DNA of 64,000 bases from contig JAHBSG010000004.1 of NCBI GenBank assembly GCA_019639235.1, forward strand, positions 124,001-188,000. The letters run 5' to 3'. Each line of letters opens with the position of its first letter. Positions within the stretch are counted from its first letter, which is position 1. Shown here one piece after another: positions 36,736-44,636 of the stretch. A program made the translations under genes and the position numbers. Origin of the DNA: Acidobacteriota bacterium. Lineage in GTDB: Bacteria; Acidobacteriota; Blastocatellia; Pyrinomonadales; Pyrinomonadaceae. The notes beneath the pieces are model-generated. The model was given only the letters and a program-made list of their open reading frames with translations, made no database searches and had not been told where the DNA came from.

Positions 36736-37084
36736 GTATGTTCGAAGAACCGGGACCGATCCTGGTCGTTTTCGAACAGCACAAGTTCTTATTTTGTGCC
36801 CCTTTGCGGACACCCAAAAGGATCGAAAGTTTCGGTAGAGCGCTTCCTGAAAATGGCAAAGTCGCTCCCGGCGGCCGCGGCTAGCCCCGGCAATTGAACG
36901 AGTTTCTCAGTGGAAGATCTCATTATTTGCTACCGCTCGGGTCTCAACCGAGCCTGCAGCAGAACACCGGTCTATCCAGATTCCTTTGCCCCGGCGAAGG
37001 GCCTTTCCAACTCATTCGAAACACCCAGACCTTCTTTCATCCTTTGTCCGTTGACCGCACTCGGCACCAACGAAAGGAAAATCT
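36736..37084 (+). ncRNA. Candidate structured 5' leader of the RNase E/G mRNA
   Basis: The 349-nt stretch between the promoter and the RNase E/G ATG has no convincing gene; short open frames show no plausible protein. Several local hairpins are visible: TTCGAA...TTCGAA with inner GACC/GGTC (36741-36776), GCACAA/TTGTGC (36779-36799), GAGCG/CGCTC (36838-36867) and GCTCGG/CCGAGC (36935-36953). E. coli rne is autoregulated through a leader of similar length, so a cleavage-sensitive leader is plausible. Only the stems are seen; function is inferred. Confidence 0.35.
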
Positions 37085-39763
37085 ATGGCTAAAGAGATGA
37101 TCATCAGCGTCAATGGGCGCGAACGGAAGATCGCCATTATCGAGAACGGCAAGGTCTCCGAGTACTACATCGAACGCGGGGAGGAGAACTCCGGGATCGC
37201 GGGAAATATTTACAAAGGCAGGGTCCAGCGTGTGCTGCCCGGCATGCAATCGGCGTTCGTCGCCATCGGCCTTGAACGAGACGCTTTTCTCTACGTGTCA
37301 GACTTCTTTGATGAAGAAGAAGAGATCGAGCGCATCGTGATGGAAAAGGGCAAGAAGGGCTCACAGGACGAGGCAAAACGCGAGGCGAATGACCGCATCG
37401 AGCGGGCACGGGCCGAACGTGAAAAGCAAATGGAGTCTGCTCAGGAGATCGCCGAGCCGCTTGGCGAAACGGCCGAAGCGAAAGACGGCGAGGCGTCCGA
37501 GCCCGCGGAACGAAAAGGCCGCGGCCGCCGCGATCGGAAGGGTCGCGATGAGAAGCCGATCGAAGTCCAGGAGGCCGATGATTCCGGTACTCACGACGAG
37601 GATCTTGGCTATGTGGATGCTTCGGAGGTGGAGATCGAACTTGACGATACTGGCTTCGAGCGGATCGTTGATGAAGATGCCGAAACCGGCGAGATGTTCA
37701 AAGACGCGTATATGCAGGAGGCGATCGTTGATCGCGTCCGGGCGGTCGAGTTCGACATGGAATCAACCGATGAAGCGGAAGTTGGTTCTCTCCTCGACGA
37801 TCTGGCGACGGATGCACCGGGTTTTGAGCGGATCGCCGATGAGGAGGAAGAGGAAACTCCGGCAGTAAAGTCAAAGCCGGCCGCTCGATCCCGATCGAAG
37901 AAGGGCGGAAAGAAAGCCGAGTCCGATACAGAAAGTGAATCCTTATCGGAAGAGACGGACGAAAAGCCGAAGAAGCGGAGTTCCCGTTCGGCCAAGACGG
38001 CGAAGACCAAGGACGAAAAGGAAAAACCCGCAAAGGCACGATCGACCCGCTCGAAGAAAAAGGCTAGCACATCTGATGAGCCGCTCAAGGATGCGGAAGC
38101 AAGCGTAAAAGCTCCCGAGGAGAAGGCTGAGATGGCTGTTCGCCGGGGAGGACGCGGACGCCGCCGCGGCGGCAAATCGAAGTCGCAGGACGGCGAGGGC
38201 AAGTCGTCAGACCTTCTTGGCTTTGAGGACGTTGATCCGGAACGCGAAGCACCGGCCGAGAACACTGCCGAGGCGGCCGAGGTTGCTCCCGACGAGGCTC
38301 CGGCCGTTGAAACGCCCGAGCGAAAATCGAACGATGTACCGGCTGACGGCGAGCAGGGCGATGCATCAGCAGGACAAGAACGGAACGGTCGTAGCCGACG
38401 TCGGCGCGGTCGCGGGCGCGGACAGCAGCGTGAGGATGGACAGCAGGACGGAGCCTCCGATTCGCGGCCTTCACGGCCCGAGCGTTCAGAACGATCCGAT
38501 AGGGGAAATCGCGGTGACCGAGGTGACAGGGGCGACCGCAGGCAGCCGACGATCTCGGACCTTCTTCGCGAAGGGCAAGAAGTTTTGGTCCAGATCGCGA
38601 AGGAGCCGATCGCCAAGAAAGGTGCTCGCATCACGTCCCATATCGCGCTTCCAGGCCGGTTTCTGGTCTATATGCCGACGGTCGAACATCTTGGTGTTTC
38701 GCGTAAGATCGAGTCATCAAGCGAACGGGGCCGCTTACGTACGCTGATCCAGCGTATCAAGGCTGAGGAAGATGTCCCGTCAGGCGGATTTATCGTTCGA
38801 ACAGCCGGCATTGGTATTTCCGAAGAAGACCTGCGGCAGGATGCTCGTTACCTGGTGCGAACCTGGCTTGACATCAAGAAAGCGTCTGAAAAGGCAAAGT
38901 CGCCGGCAATGGTCCATCAGGACCTCGATATCATCCAGCGGCTGCTTCGCGATCAGCTTTCGGACGATTTCACAGCGATCCGTGTTGATAGCGAGGAAGA
39001 ATATCTGCGGACGGTCGAGTTCATTAACCGGATCCAGCCGAAAATGGTCAATCGCGTCAAGCTCTACACGCGGGACCAACCGATCCTCGAGGCATATGGC
39101 GTTCAGGAAGAGATCGACAAGGCGCTCAAGCCGCGTGTGTGGCTCAAATCGGGCGGATATCTTGTGATCAACCAAACCGAGGCGCTCGTTGCGATTGACG
39201 TCAATACCGGCAAATTTGTTGGCAAGGGCAATGCCCGGCTTGAGGACACGATCACGAAGACGAACATGGAGGCCGTCGATGAGATCGCCAGGCAAATAAG
39301 GCTTCGCGACCTCGGCGGGATCATCGTCCTAGACCTGATCGATATGGAGGATCGCCGCAACCGGCACAAGGTCTCGCAGGCACTGCAGGCGGCATTGGCA
39401 AGCGACAAGTCACCGACGAAGGTGCTCTCGTTCAACGATTTCGGGTTGATAATTATGACCCGGAAACGCGTCAAGCAATCGCTCGAGCGGACGATGTGTT
39501 CGCCATGCGAATATTGCGAAGGTGCGGGATGGGTGAAATCGCCGCAAACGGTCTGTTACGAAATACTCGCTGAGGCTCGCCGGCTCTCGAAAGAAATGGA
39601 AGACGTTCGGGAAACTGCCCTTCGCGTTCACCCCGAGGTTGCAAGCGCTCTTCGCACGACCGAGCGTTCGGTGCTTGAAGAGATCGAAGCTTATCTTGGC
39701 TACGTCGATCTGACCTCAGACCCGCACGTCCATCAGGCACAGTTCGATTTTGCGTTCATTTGA
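37085..39763 (+). CDS. rng: Ribonuclease E/G family protein with a large insertion in the S1 domain
   Basis: The 892-residue endoribonuclease processes rRNA and decays mRNA. The S1 RNA-binding domain begins at about residue 35 (GNIYKGRVQRVLPGMQSAFVAI) and is interrupted by about 400 acidic/basic low-complexity residues (~85-490, with GRGRRRGGK and SRRRRGRGRG clusters). It resumes near EGQEVLVQIAKEP. The catalytic aspartates lie in ALVAIDVNTGK (about 703) and IIVLDLIDM (about 751); the Zn-link is CSPCEYC (about 805). Usual RNase G is ~490 residues. A GAAAGGA-type Shine-Dalgarno precedes the ATG. Confidence 0.93.
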   Translation: MAKEMIISVNGRERKIAIIENGKVSEYYIERGEENSGIAGNIYKGRVQRVLPGMQSAFVAIGLERDAFLYVSDFFDEEEEIERIVMEKGKKGSQDEAKREANDRIERARAEREKQMESAQEIAEPLGETAEAKDGEASEPAERKGRGRRDRKGRDEKPIEVQEADDSGTHDEDLGYVDASEVEIELDDTGFERIVDEDAETGEMFKDAYMQEAIVDRVRAVEFDMESTDEAEVGSLLDDLATDAPGFERIADEEEEETPAVKSKPAARSRSKKGGKKAESDTESESLSEETDEKPKKRSSRSAKTAKTKDEKEKPAKARSTRSKKKASTSDEPLKDAEASVKAPEEKAEMAVRRGGRGRRRGGKSKSQDGEGKSSDLLGFEDVDPEREAPAENTAEAAEVAPDEAPAVETPERKSNDVPADGEQGDASAGQERNGRSRRRRGRGRGQQREDGQQDGASDSRPSRPERSERSDRGNRGDRGDRGDRRQPTISDLLREGQEVLVQIAKEPIAKKGARITSHIALPGRFLVYMPTVEHLGVSRKIESSSERGRLRTLIQRIKAEEDVPSGGFIVRTAGIGISEEDLRQDARYLVRTWLDIKKASEKAKSPAMVHQDLDIIQRLLRDQLSDDFTAIRVDSEEEYLRTVEFINRIQPKMVNRVKLYTRDQPILEAYGVQEEIDKALKPRVWLKSGGYLVINQTEALVAIDVNTGKFVGKGNARLEDTITKTNMEAVDEIARQIRLRDLGGIIVLDLIDMEDRRNRHKVSQALQAALASDKSPTKVLSFNDFGLIIMTRKRVKQSLERTMCSPCEYCEGAGWVKSPQTVCYEILAEARRLSKEMEDVRETALRVHPEVASALRTTERSVLEEIEAYLGYVDLTSDPHVHQAQFDFAFI

Positions 39764-39794
39764 TCGCGTCACGAAAGCAACTGATCAAAGAAAG

Positions 39795-39820
39795 AGCGGC
39801 CCGTTGCGGCCGCTTTTTTA
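39795..39820 (+). terminator. Rho-independent terminator of the RNase E/G gene
   Basis: AGCGGCC (39795-39801) pairs with GGCCGCT (39808-39814) around a 6-nt loop, directly followed by six T residues. Confidence 0.92.
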
Positions 39821-39865
39821 CACGTCCTTTCCTCAGCATTCCTTGACATCAAATTTAACGGCTCA

Positions 39866-40660
39866 TCAAAGTTGAAGGCTCTTCCTCAGGTCTTTTGCTG
39901 CTGCGGGTTTGTTGAAGTAATCGTCGGGGATTCGGGTATTGAACTCGACGGATTCATAGTTGATACGCGAGGTTTGCACGCCGTTTGTTACACGGTCGAT
40001 GATGAAGGGCGAACGTATTCCGCCGTTTTCGATGAACTGGGCGTATCGGTCTTCTTCCACAACCTCCTCGCCGTCCGGGTTCAGGCGTTTTGAGATCGCC
40101 TTCATCGGCGTGCCGTCGTCAGCGATCTCAAACTCGACGACAAACCCGTCATCGTATGTCAGCCTAAGCACATCATTGCGTTTGCCGAGCGATGCCGGCC
40201 GCCGGCCCGCGTACTTGAGCGTTGCTTTCCCCCGCCAGTGCCCGCGGAGCAAGCCATCAAGGCTGACGCGCATTCCGCGTTTGAAGTTGGCGATCTGAAC
40301 CTCGTTCTGGTCACGGATCGCCTCCATATTCCCGTCATAAAGCCAGCCGGAATTACCGACATTGGTCTGGACGGTCACGACCTTGCCCGCCTTGAACTCT
40401 GTGCGTTCGGTATCCGGAAAAACGATGACGTCATGGAAGGATTGGAAAGAGATAACCGCCCCATCCCGAAGAACGCTGAACTTGCCCCGTCCCACTTGGT
40501 TCTTAGCACTAAGATACTTCTCGCCGCCGACGAAGTTGATCGCCTTACGAAGTATAGTTTCCGGGTCGGTGGCCTCGGGCGACTGCCCAAGTGTTTGGGC
40601 CGGAATAAGCAACAAGCTAGAAAGAGCAATGAAGAGTAAGCGAGTTCTAACTGCGAACAT
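39866..40660 (-). CDS. Exported LolA-like protein of unknown function
   Basis: The 264-residue protein has a signal peptide ending around QTLGQ (about 26), then a beta-rich domain. The arrangement of strands (VGRGKFSVLRDGAV, DTERTEFKAGKVV, LRLTYDDGFVVEFEIADDG) resembles LolA/LolB-like outer-membrane lipoprotein carrier folds. No lipobox cysteine is visible, so it is probably soluble periplasmic. It starts 6 nt after the upstream TonB-domain gene, suggesting one transcript. The assignment is by pattern only. Confidence 0.75.
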   Translation of the reverse strand: MFAVRTRLLFIALSSLLLIPAQTLGQSPEATDPETILRKAINFVGGEKYLSAKNQVGRGKFSVLRDGAVISFQSFHDVIVFPDTERTEFKAGKVVTVQTNVGNSGWLYDGNMEAIRDQNEVQIANFKRGMRVSLDGLLRGHWRGKATLKYAGRRPASLGKRNDVLRLTYDDGFVVEFEIADDGTPMKAISKRLNPDGEEVVEEDRYAQFIENGGIRSPFIIDRVTNGVQTSRINYESVEFNTRIPDDYFNKPAAAKDLRKSLQL

Positions 40661-40666
40661 AACTTT

Positions 40667-41317
40667 CTAAATGACGTATTCGATCACCATTGTAACGCCC
40701 GTTCGGCGGCCATTCTTGAGCACCGCAGGCTTGAACTTTACCTCGCTGACGGCGGCATCGAGTTTTCGCTTGAGGTCGGCGGGCAGCTCCGTCAAGTATT
40801 GAAAAACATAAACTTGCCCCTCGGGTCCGAGAAAAAGTTCGACTTTCACCCGGCCATTTGCTGCTTGCGGGAGTTCGCTCCGCTTGATGGCCGGCCGCGG
40901 CATTGAGGTGATCTGTGCTCGGGTCTCGATGTCCGGATCGGAATTGGCGTAGTAAAGCGAGAAGCGATAGCTGACCGTTACAGTGACGTCCACCGGTACC
41001 CCGTCGATCGTCTTCGGCCGGAAGCGAAGCCTGCGAGCCGATGAAATGGCCTGTTCCGTCAATCCATGCGGAAGGGTCGAGAGCGGCGTGACCTCGCCAA
41101 TGGTTCCATTCGCCTTGAGTTCGACCTGAAGGCTAACGACGCCCTGCACCTCATTCTCACGAGCCTGAAATGTATAAGGAGCCCGCGGGGTGTCGAGGAT
41201 CTGATGCTCGCGTATCCGTGGACCGGTCGCTGACGGAGCCTGGGCGTCAACTTCAAGAACGACGCTGAACGCGAACAAAACTCCGAGTGCAATGAGCAAA
41301 ATAGATCTGATAGGCAT
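40667..41317 (-). CDS. Exported protein with TonB C-terminal-like domains
   Basis: The 216-residue protein has a signal peptide (about 1-25) followed by two TonB-C-like modules: VVSLQVELKANGTIGEVTPL and, later, VKVELFLGPEGQVYVFQYL with KLDAAVSEVKFKPAV. Such domains bind periplasmic partners or energise outer-membrane receptors in TonB, but no membrane anchor other than the signal sequence is present. It is downstream of the clpC gene, separated by a terminator, and upstream of the LolA-like gene on the same strand. Confidence 0.82.
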   Translation of the reverse strand: MPIRSILLIALGVLFAFSVVLEVDAQAPSATGPRIREHQILDTPRAPYTFQARENEVQGVVSLQVELKANGTIGEVTPLSTLPHGLTEQAISSARRLRFRPKTIDGVPVDVTVTVSYRFSLYYANSDPDIETRAQITSMPRPAIKRSELPQAANGRVKVELFLGPEGQVYVFQYLTELPADLKRKLDAAVSEVKFKPAVLKNGRRTGVTMVIEYVI

Positions 41318-41337
41318 AAAAGTGAGGGAAAAACCTC

Positions 41338-41381
41338 CGAAAAAAGTAACGGCCCTGACGGAATGTTACCATCAGGGCCGC
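41338..41381 (-). terminator. Rho-independent terminator of the clpC-like gene
   Basis: On the minus strand CGGCCCTGA and TCAGGGCCG (41351-41359 and 41373-41381) form a 9-bp stem with a 13-nt loop, followed by a T tract (A run at 41340-41346 on the plus strand). Confidence 0.9.
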
Positions 41382-41404
41382 TTTATATCGAAACTGTGTT
41401 CCGA

Positions 41405-43684
41405 TCAGTTCAGGCTGAACCCGTCGGTAGCACGCACTGCGATCTCGCCGTTTTCGGCATCGACCCGGAAACGCATACCTGTCTTCCAGATGTTCGTGAT
41501 CGGAAGTTTGACCTTCTGATCGATGTGCCGCTTCAGGAAGCGAGCACCATATGCCGGGCTGTAACCGTTCTCGGTGAGCAGGTCAACCGCGGCCTCGGTC
41601 ACCTCGATCAATTTTCCCTGCCGCTCCATGTGTCGCTGCATCTTGCTCAGATAAAGACGGGCGATCTCACGCACTTCATCCATCGTCAGTGGCGAGAAGA
41701 CAATTATCTCATCGATGCGATTTCTGAATTCCGGGGTGAACCGTGTTTCGGCTGCCTTCATTACCTCGCCTTTGATCGCCTTGACCTCGCCGACCGACTT
41801 CGTGCCGAAGCCGAGGGGTTTCTCGTATTTCTTGAAGTTCTCTGACCCAAGGTTCGAGGTCATTATGACGATCGCGTCCGAAAGATAGACCTTCTTTCCG
41901 CGGCCATCGGTTATCCATCCTTCATCAAATGCCTGAAGGAACAGATTCATCAAGTAAGGCGATGCCTTCTCGACCTCGTCAAGAAGAAGGACAGTGTAGG
42001 GGTTGTCCCTAAGTTGCTCGGTCAGGATTCCACCGCGTTCCGAACCTACAATCCCACGAGGCATTCCGATCAATTTCTCGATCCCAACGGTTCCGTCGCC
42101 GTATTCTGAGAGATCGATCCTGATCATCTTGCCCTCATCGCCGAACATGAACTCGGCGACGGCTTTGGCAAGCTCGGTTTTCCCGACACCGGTCGGGCCA
42201 AGGAAAAGCAGCACGCCGTCCGGTGCGTAAAAATTCTCCTTAAGCGGCCCTTTGTTAAGCCGGAGCCTCTCGGCGACAGCCTGAACAGCTTCTTTTTGTC
42301 CGATGACACGCTTTCCGAGCTCCGCCTCCATTGCAGAGAAACGGTCCGAGGTATCGCGGTAGATCATGTCCTTCGGGATCCGCGATTCCTGCGAGATGAC
42401 ATCAATGATGTGCTCGGGCTGGACGACGTGGTCGTCTGATTCATTTATCTCGACCTTTACGGAAGCGGTATCGAGCCAGCCGATCGCCTTATCCGGCAAA
42501 TGGAGGTGACGGATGTAACGCGGCGACATCTCAAGAGCAGTGTTGATCGCCTCTTCCGAGATGGTGACCGAGTAGTTCTTCTCGAGCCGCGGCTTAATGC
42601 CCATCAAAATTCTACGCGTTTCATCGATCGTTGGTTCCTCGACCTTGACCAACCGGAAACGCCGCGAAAGGGCCTCGTCCTCGGCAATAAACTCCTTGTA
42701 TTCGGTCATCGTCGTTGCCCCGATTATCCGGAGTTCGCCGCGGGCAAGGGCCGACTTGAACATATTCGCCGCATCGGAGGTCGTACCCATTGCCGCTCCG
42801 GCACCGATGATGGTATGAGCCTCGTCGATGAAAAGAATGATATTGTCCTTCTCTTTGACCTCGTCGATGATTCCCTTGATCCGCTCCTCAAACATGCCGC
42901 GGAGCATGGTCCCGGCAACGATACCGCCCATCTGAAGCTGAACGATATGCGAATCGCGAAGCCTCGCCGGCACCTTGTCAGGTTCGAGTTCGATCAAACG
43001 AGCGAGTCCCTCAACGACGGCTGTTTTGCCGACTCCGGGCTCACCGACGAGCATTGGTGAATTCGAGCGCTCGCGGTGGGCAAGGATCTCGATCATCTGC
43101 CGGATCTCTTTCTCGCGACCGATCGTCGGCGGGATCTTATCCTGCCGGGCGAGTTTGTTCATTGAGACTCCGAAGTGCCGGAGAAAGTTCGGAAGTTCGT
43201 ATTTCTGCCGTACTCTTTCCTCTTCCTTTTCACGCTTTCGAATGCGGGTACGGGCAGTCTGGGCAACTTCCTCGCCGGGAACTCCAAGGTTCTGCAAGAG
43301 GTCCACCAAAACACTTCGGTCGTCATTCGATAGAACGTAAAAAAGGTCGGTGCCGTCAATAACCCTCCGGCCTTGCGAACGGGCACGGTCCATAGCCCGC
43401 TTGAAGAGTTCGGTTGTCTCCGGAGCGATGCGGAAGCCATTTCCCGTGTGTTGCCGGCCATTCTCCAGCCGACGCTCGATCAGAAGCTTCACCGACCTCG
43501 GATCGACCGCGAGGTCACGCATCGTTGCAGTGAAAAGCTCTTCCTCTTCGTTCGAGAGCGCGTGAAGAACGTGCTCGACCGCAACGTAGTTCTGATCCCG
43601 CCTCCGCGATGCATCCAGGGCGGATTCAAGTATCCTGCGGCCGGCTTCGCTGAATTTATCTTTATAAGCGTCTATGTCTGCCAT
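41405..43684 (-). CDS. clpC: ClpA/ClpC-type AAA+ unfoldase lacking the middle domain
   Basis: The 759-residue protein starts at MADIDAYKDKF (43684). A Clp N-domain spans ~1-140. Two AAA+ modules follow: Walker A GEPGVGKT (about 211) with LFIDEAHT, and GPTGVGKT (about 495) with LLLDEVEK. A loop with LGF at about residue 621 (KPLGFGTK) sits where ClpA/ClpC proteins carry the ClpP-docking tripeptide; ClpB lacks it. The coiled-coil M domain is absent, so it is closer in plan to ClpA than to ClpC (about 810 residues). It would unfold substrates for ClpP; clpP is not in the window. Confidence 0.88.
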   Translation of the reverse strand: MADIDAYKDKFSEAGRRILESALDASRRRDQNYVAVEHVLHALSNEEEELFTATMRDLAVDPRSVKLLIERRLENGRQHTGNGFRIAPETTELFKRAMDRARSQGRRVIDGTDLFYVLSNDDRSVLVDLLQNLGVPGEEVAQTARTRIRKREKEEERVRQKYELPNFLRHFGVSMNKLARQDKIPPTIGREKEIRQMIEILAHRERSNSPMLVGEPGVGKTAVVEGLARLIELEPDKVPARLRDSHIVQLQMGGIVAGTMLRGMFEERIKGIIDEVKEKDNIILFIDEAHTIIGAGAAMGTTSDAANMFKSALARGELRIIGATTMTEYKEFIAEDEALSRRFRLVKVEEPTIDETRRILMGIKPRLEKNYSVTISEEAINTALEMSPRYIRHLHLPDKAIGWLDTASVKVEINESDDHVVQPEHIIDVISQESRIPKDMIYRDTSDRFSAMEAELGKRVIGQKEAVQAVAERLRLNKGPLKENFYAPDGVLLFLGPTGVGKTELAKAVAEFMFGDEGKMIRIDLSEYGDGTVGIEKLIGMPRGIVGSERGGILTEQLRDNPYTVLLLDEVEKASPYLMNLFLQAFDEGWITDGRGKKVYLSDAIVIMTSNLGSENFKKYEKPLGFGTKSVGEVKAIKGEVMKAAETRFTPEFRNRIDEIIVFSPLTMDEVREIARLYLSKMQRHMERQGKLIEVTEAAVDLLTENGYSPAYGARFLKRHIDQKVKLPITNIWKTGMRFRVDAENGEIAVRATDGFSLN

Positions 43685-43801
43685 ATTAATTACACTCTCG
43701 ATGAGACGTTTCGGGGGCGAGCTTTGGCGGAAAAGCCAACCCCATGATATCACCCGCGGGCGGTTCAGGCGAAGAAATTTCTGAGCCCTTTCCTGAAAAG
43801 C

Positions 43802-44479
43802 CTATTTGCCGGCCTCGCGAGCTATCGATTTTCCGACCTGCACCCTCGCCGGACGAAGTAATCTGTCGCCAAACCGATAGCCTTTCTGGTACTCAGCGGT
43901 CACCTTTCCGTCCTGATCACCTTCGACCGGAAGCATATCGACTGCTTCATGTATCTCCGGATCGAAATCCACACCGACGGAAGCGACCGGCTCAACGCCG
44001 ACGCTTACCAAGGCCTGCTCGAACGAACGAGCAACACCGCGAACGCCATCCCTTAAGTTCTCGACCGACGCATCGGTCTCACTCGCCGTAACCGCCAGGT
44101 TCAAGTTATCGAGAACCGGCAAAAGCGCCTGCAGGAAATTGAACTTGCTCTGGCTTGCCCGGTCCTCAAGGGTCTTCATCAGCCGGGCACGCATTTCCGA
44201 TGTCTCTTTTTCAAGGTCAGCCTTCGCCTGCTCGAACTTTGCCTGAACGCCGACAAGCTTAGATTCGGCAGCTTCGCGTCGATCGGTTTCAGCTTTAAGC
44301 CGGGACTCAAGTTCGATCTCCCTTGGAGACTTCTGCCGTTCATTCGGTGAAGGGTTTTCTTCGGCCGCTTCGGGCGTCTTGCGCTCCCCGCTCTCGTCGA
44401 ACCGGCGTTTGTCGTTTATCGGTATCTTCAAATCTTCACCCTCTTGGGATTCAAGTTCTTCAGTCTCTCGATCTTTCAT
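43802..44479 (-). CDS. grpE: GrpE nucleotide exchange factor (paralogue 1)
   Basis: The 225-residue protein has a charged N-terminal arm, a long coiled coil (residues ~55-115) and the GrpE core (FLQALLPVLDNLNLAV, then FDPEIHEAVDML, and YQKGYRFGDRLLRPARVQV). It exchanges nucleotide on DnaK. The ATG at 44479 is preferred over an upstream GTG at 44497, which falls at the predicted transcription start. It follows clpB and precedes clpC on the same strand. A second grpE lies at 60610. Confidence 0.9.
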   Translation of the reverse strand: MKDRETEELESQEGEDLKIPINDKRRFDESGERKTPEAAEENPSPNERQKSPREIELESRLKAETDRREAAESKLVGVQAKFEQAKADLEKETSEMRARLMKTLEDRASQSKFNFLQALLPVLDNLNLAVTASETDASVENLRDGVRGVARSFEQALVSVGVEPVASVGVDFDPEIHEAVDMLPVEGDQDGKVTAEYQKGYRFGDRLLRPARVQVGKSIAREAGK

Positions 44480-44505
44480 TTTCTGTCTTCTGAACACAAT
44501 ACAAA

Positions 44506-44534
44506 ATTCTAAGCGTTCGGACCTACGATTGAAA
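44506..44534 (-). promoter_or_regulatory. Candidate promoter of grpE (paralogue 1)
   Basis: Minus-strand TTTCAA (44529-44534) and TAGAAT (44506-44511) are 17 bp apart. The predicted start is near 44499, between clpB and grpE, so grpE may be transcribed separately. Confidence 0.4.
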
Positions 44535-44636
44535 GCCCCGGACCAAACATCGCCGGAGCACGTTTATGACCTAAAGGGCCGCTGTCGCTCTCATCCAAGT
44601 AGCAAAGGCCCTCACGGCGTAGTTTCTGTCAGGCGT

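Noticed and set aside
36673..37100. Short open frames (about 60-75 codons) in the RNase E/G leader
   Set aside because: Overlap each other, lack good ribosome binding sites and have no sensible protein composition; the region is better explained as an untranslated leader.
37609..38634. 341-codon frame antisense to the RNase E/G insertion
   Set aside because: Arises from the low-complexity charged stretch on the other strand; serine/arginine-rich and without motifs.
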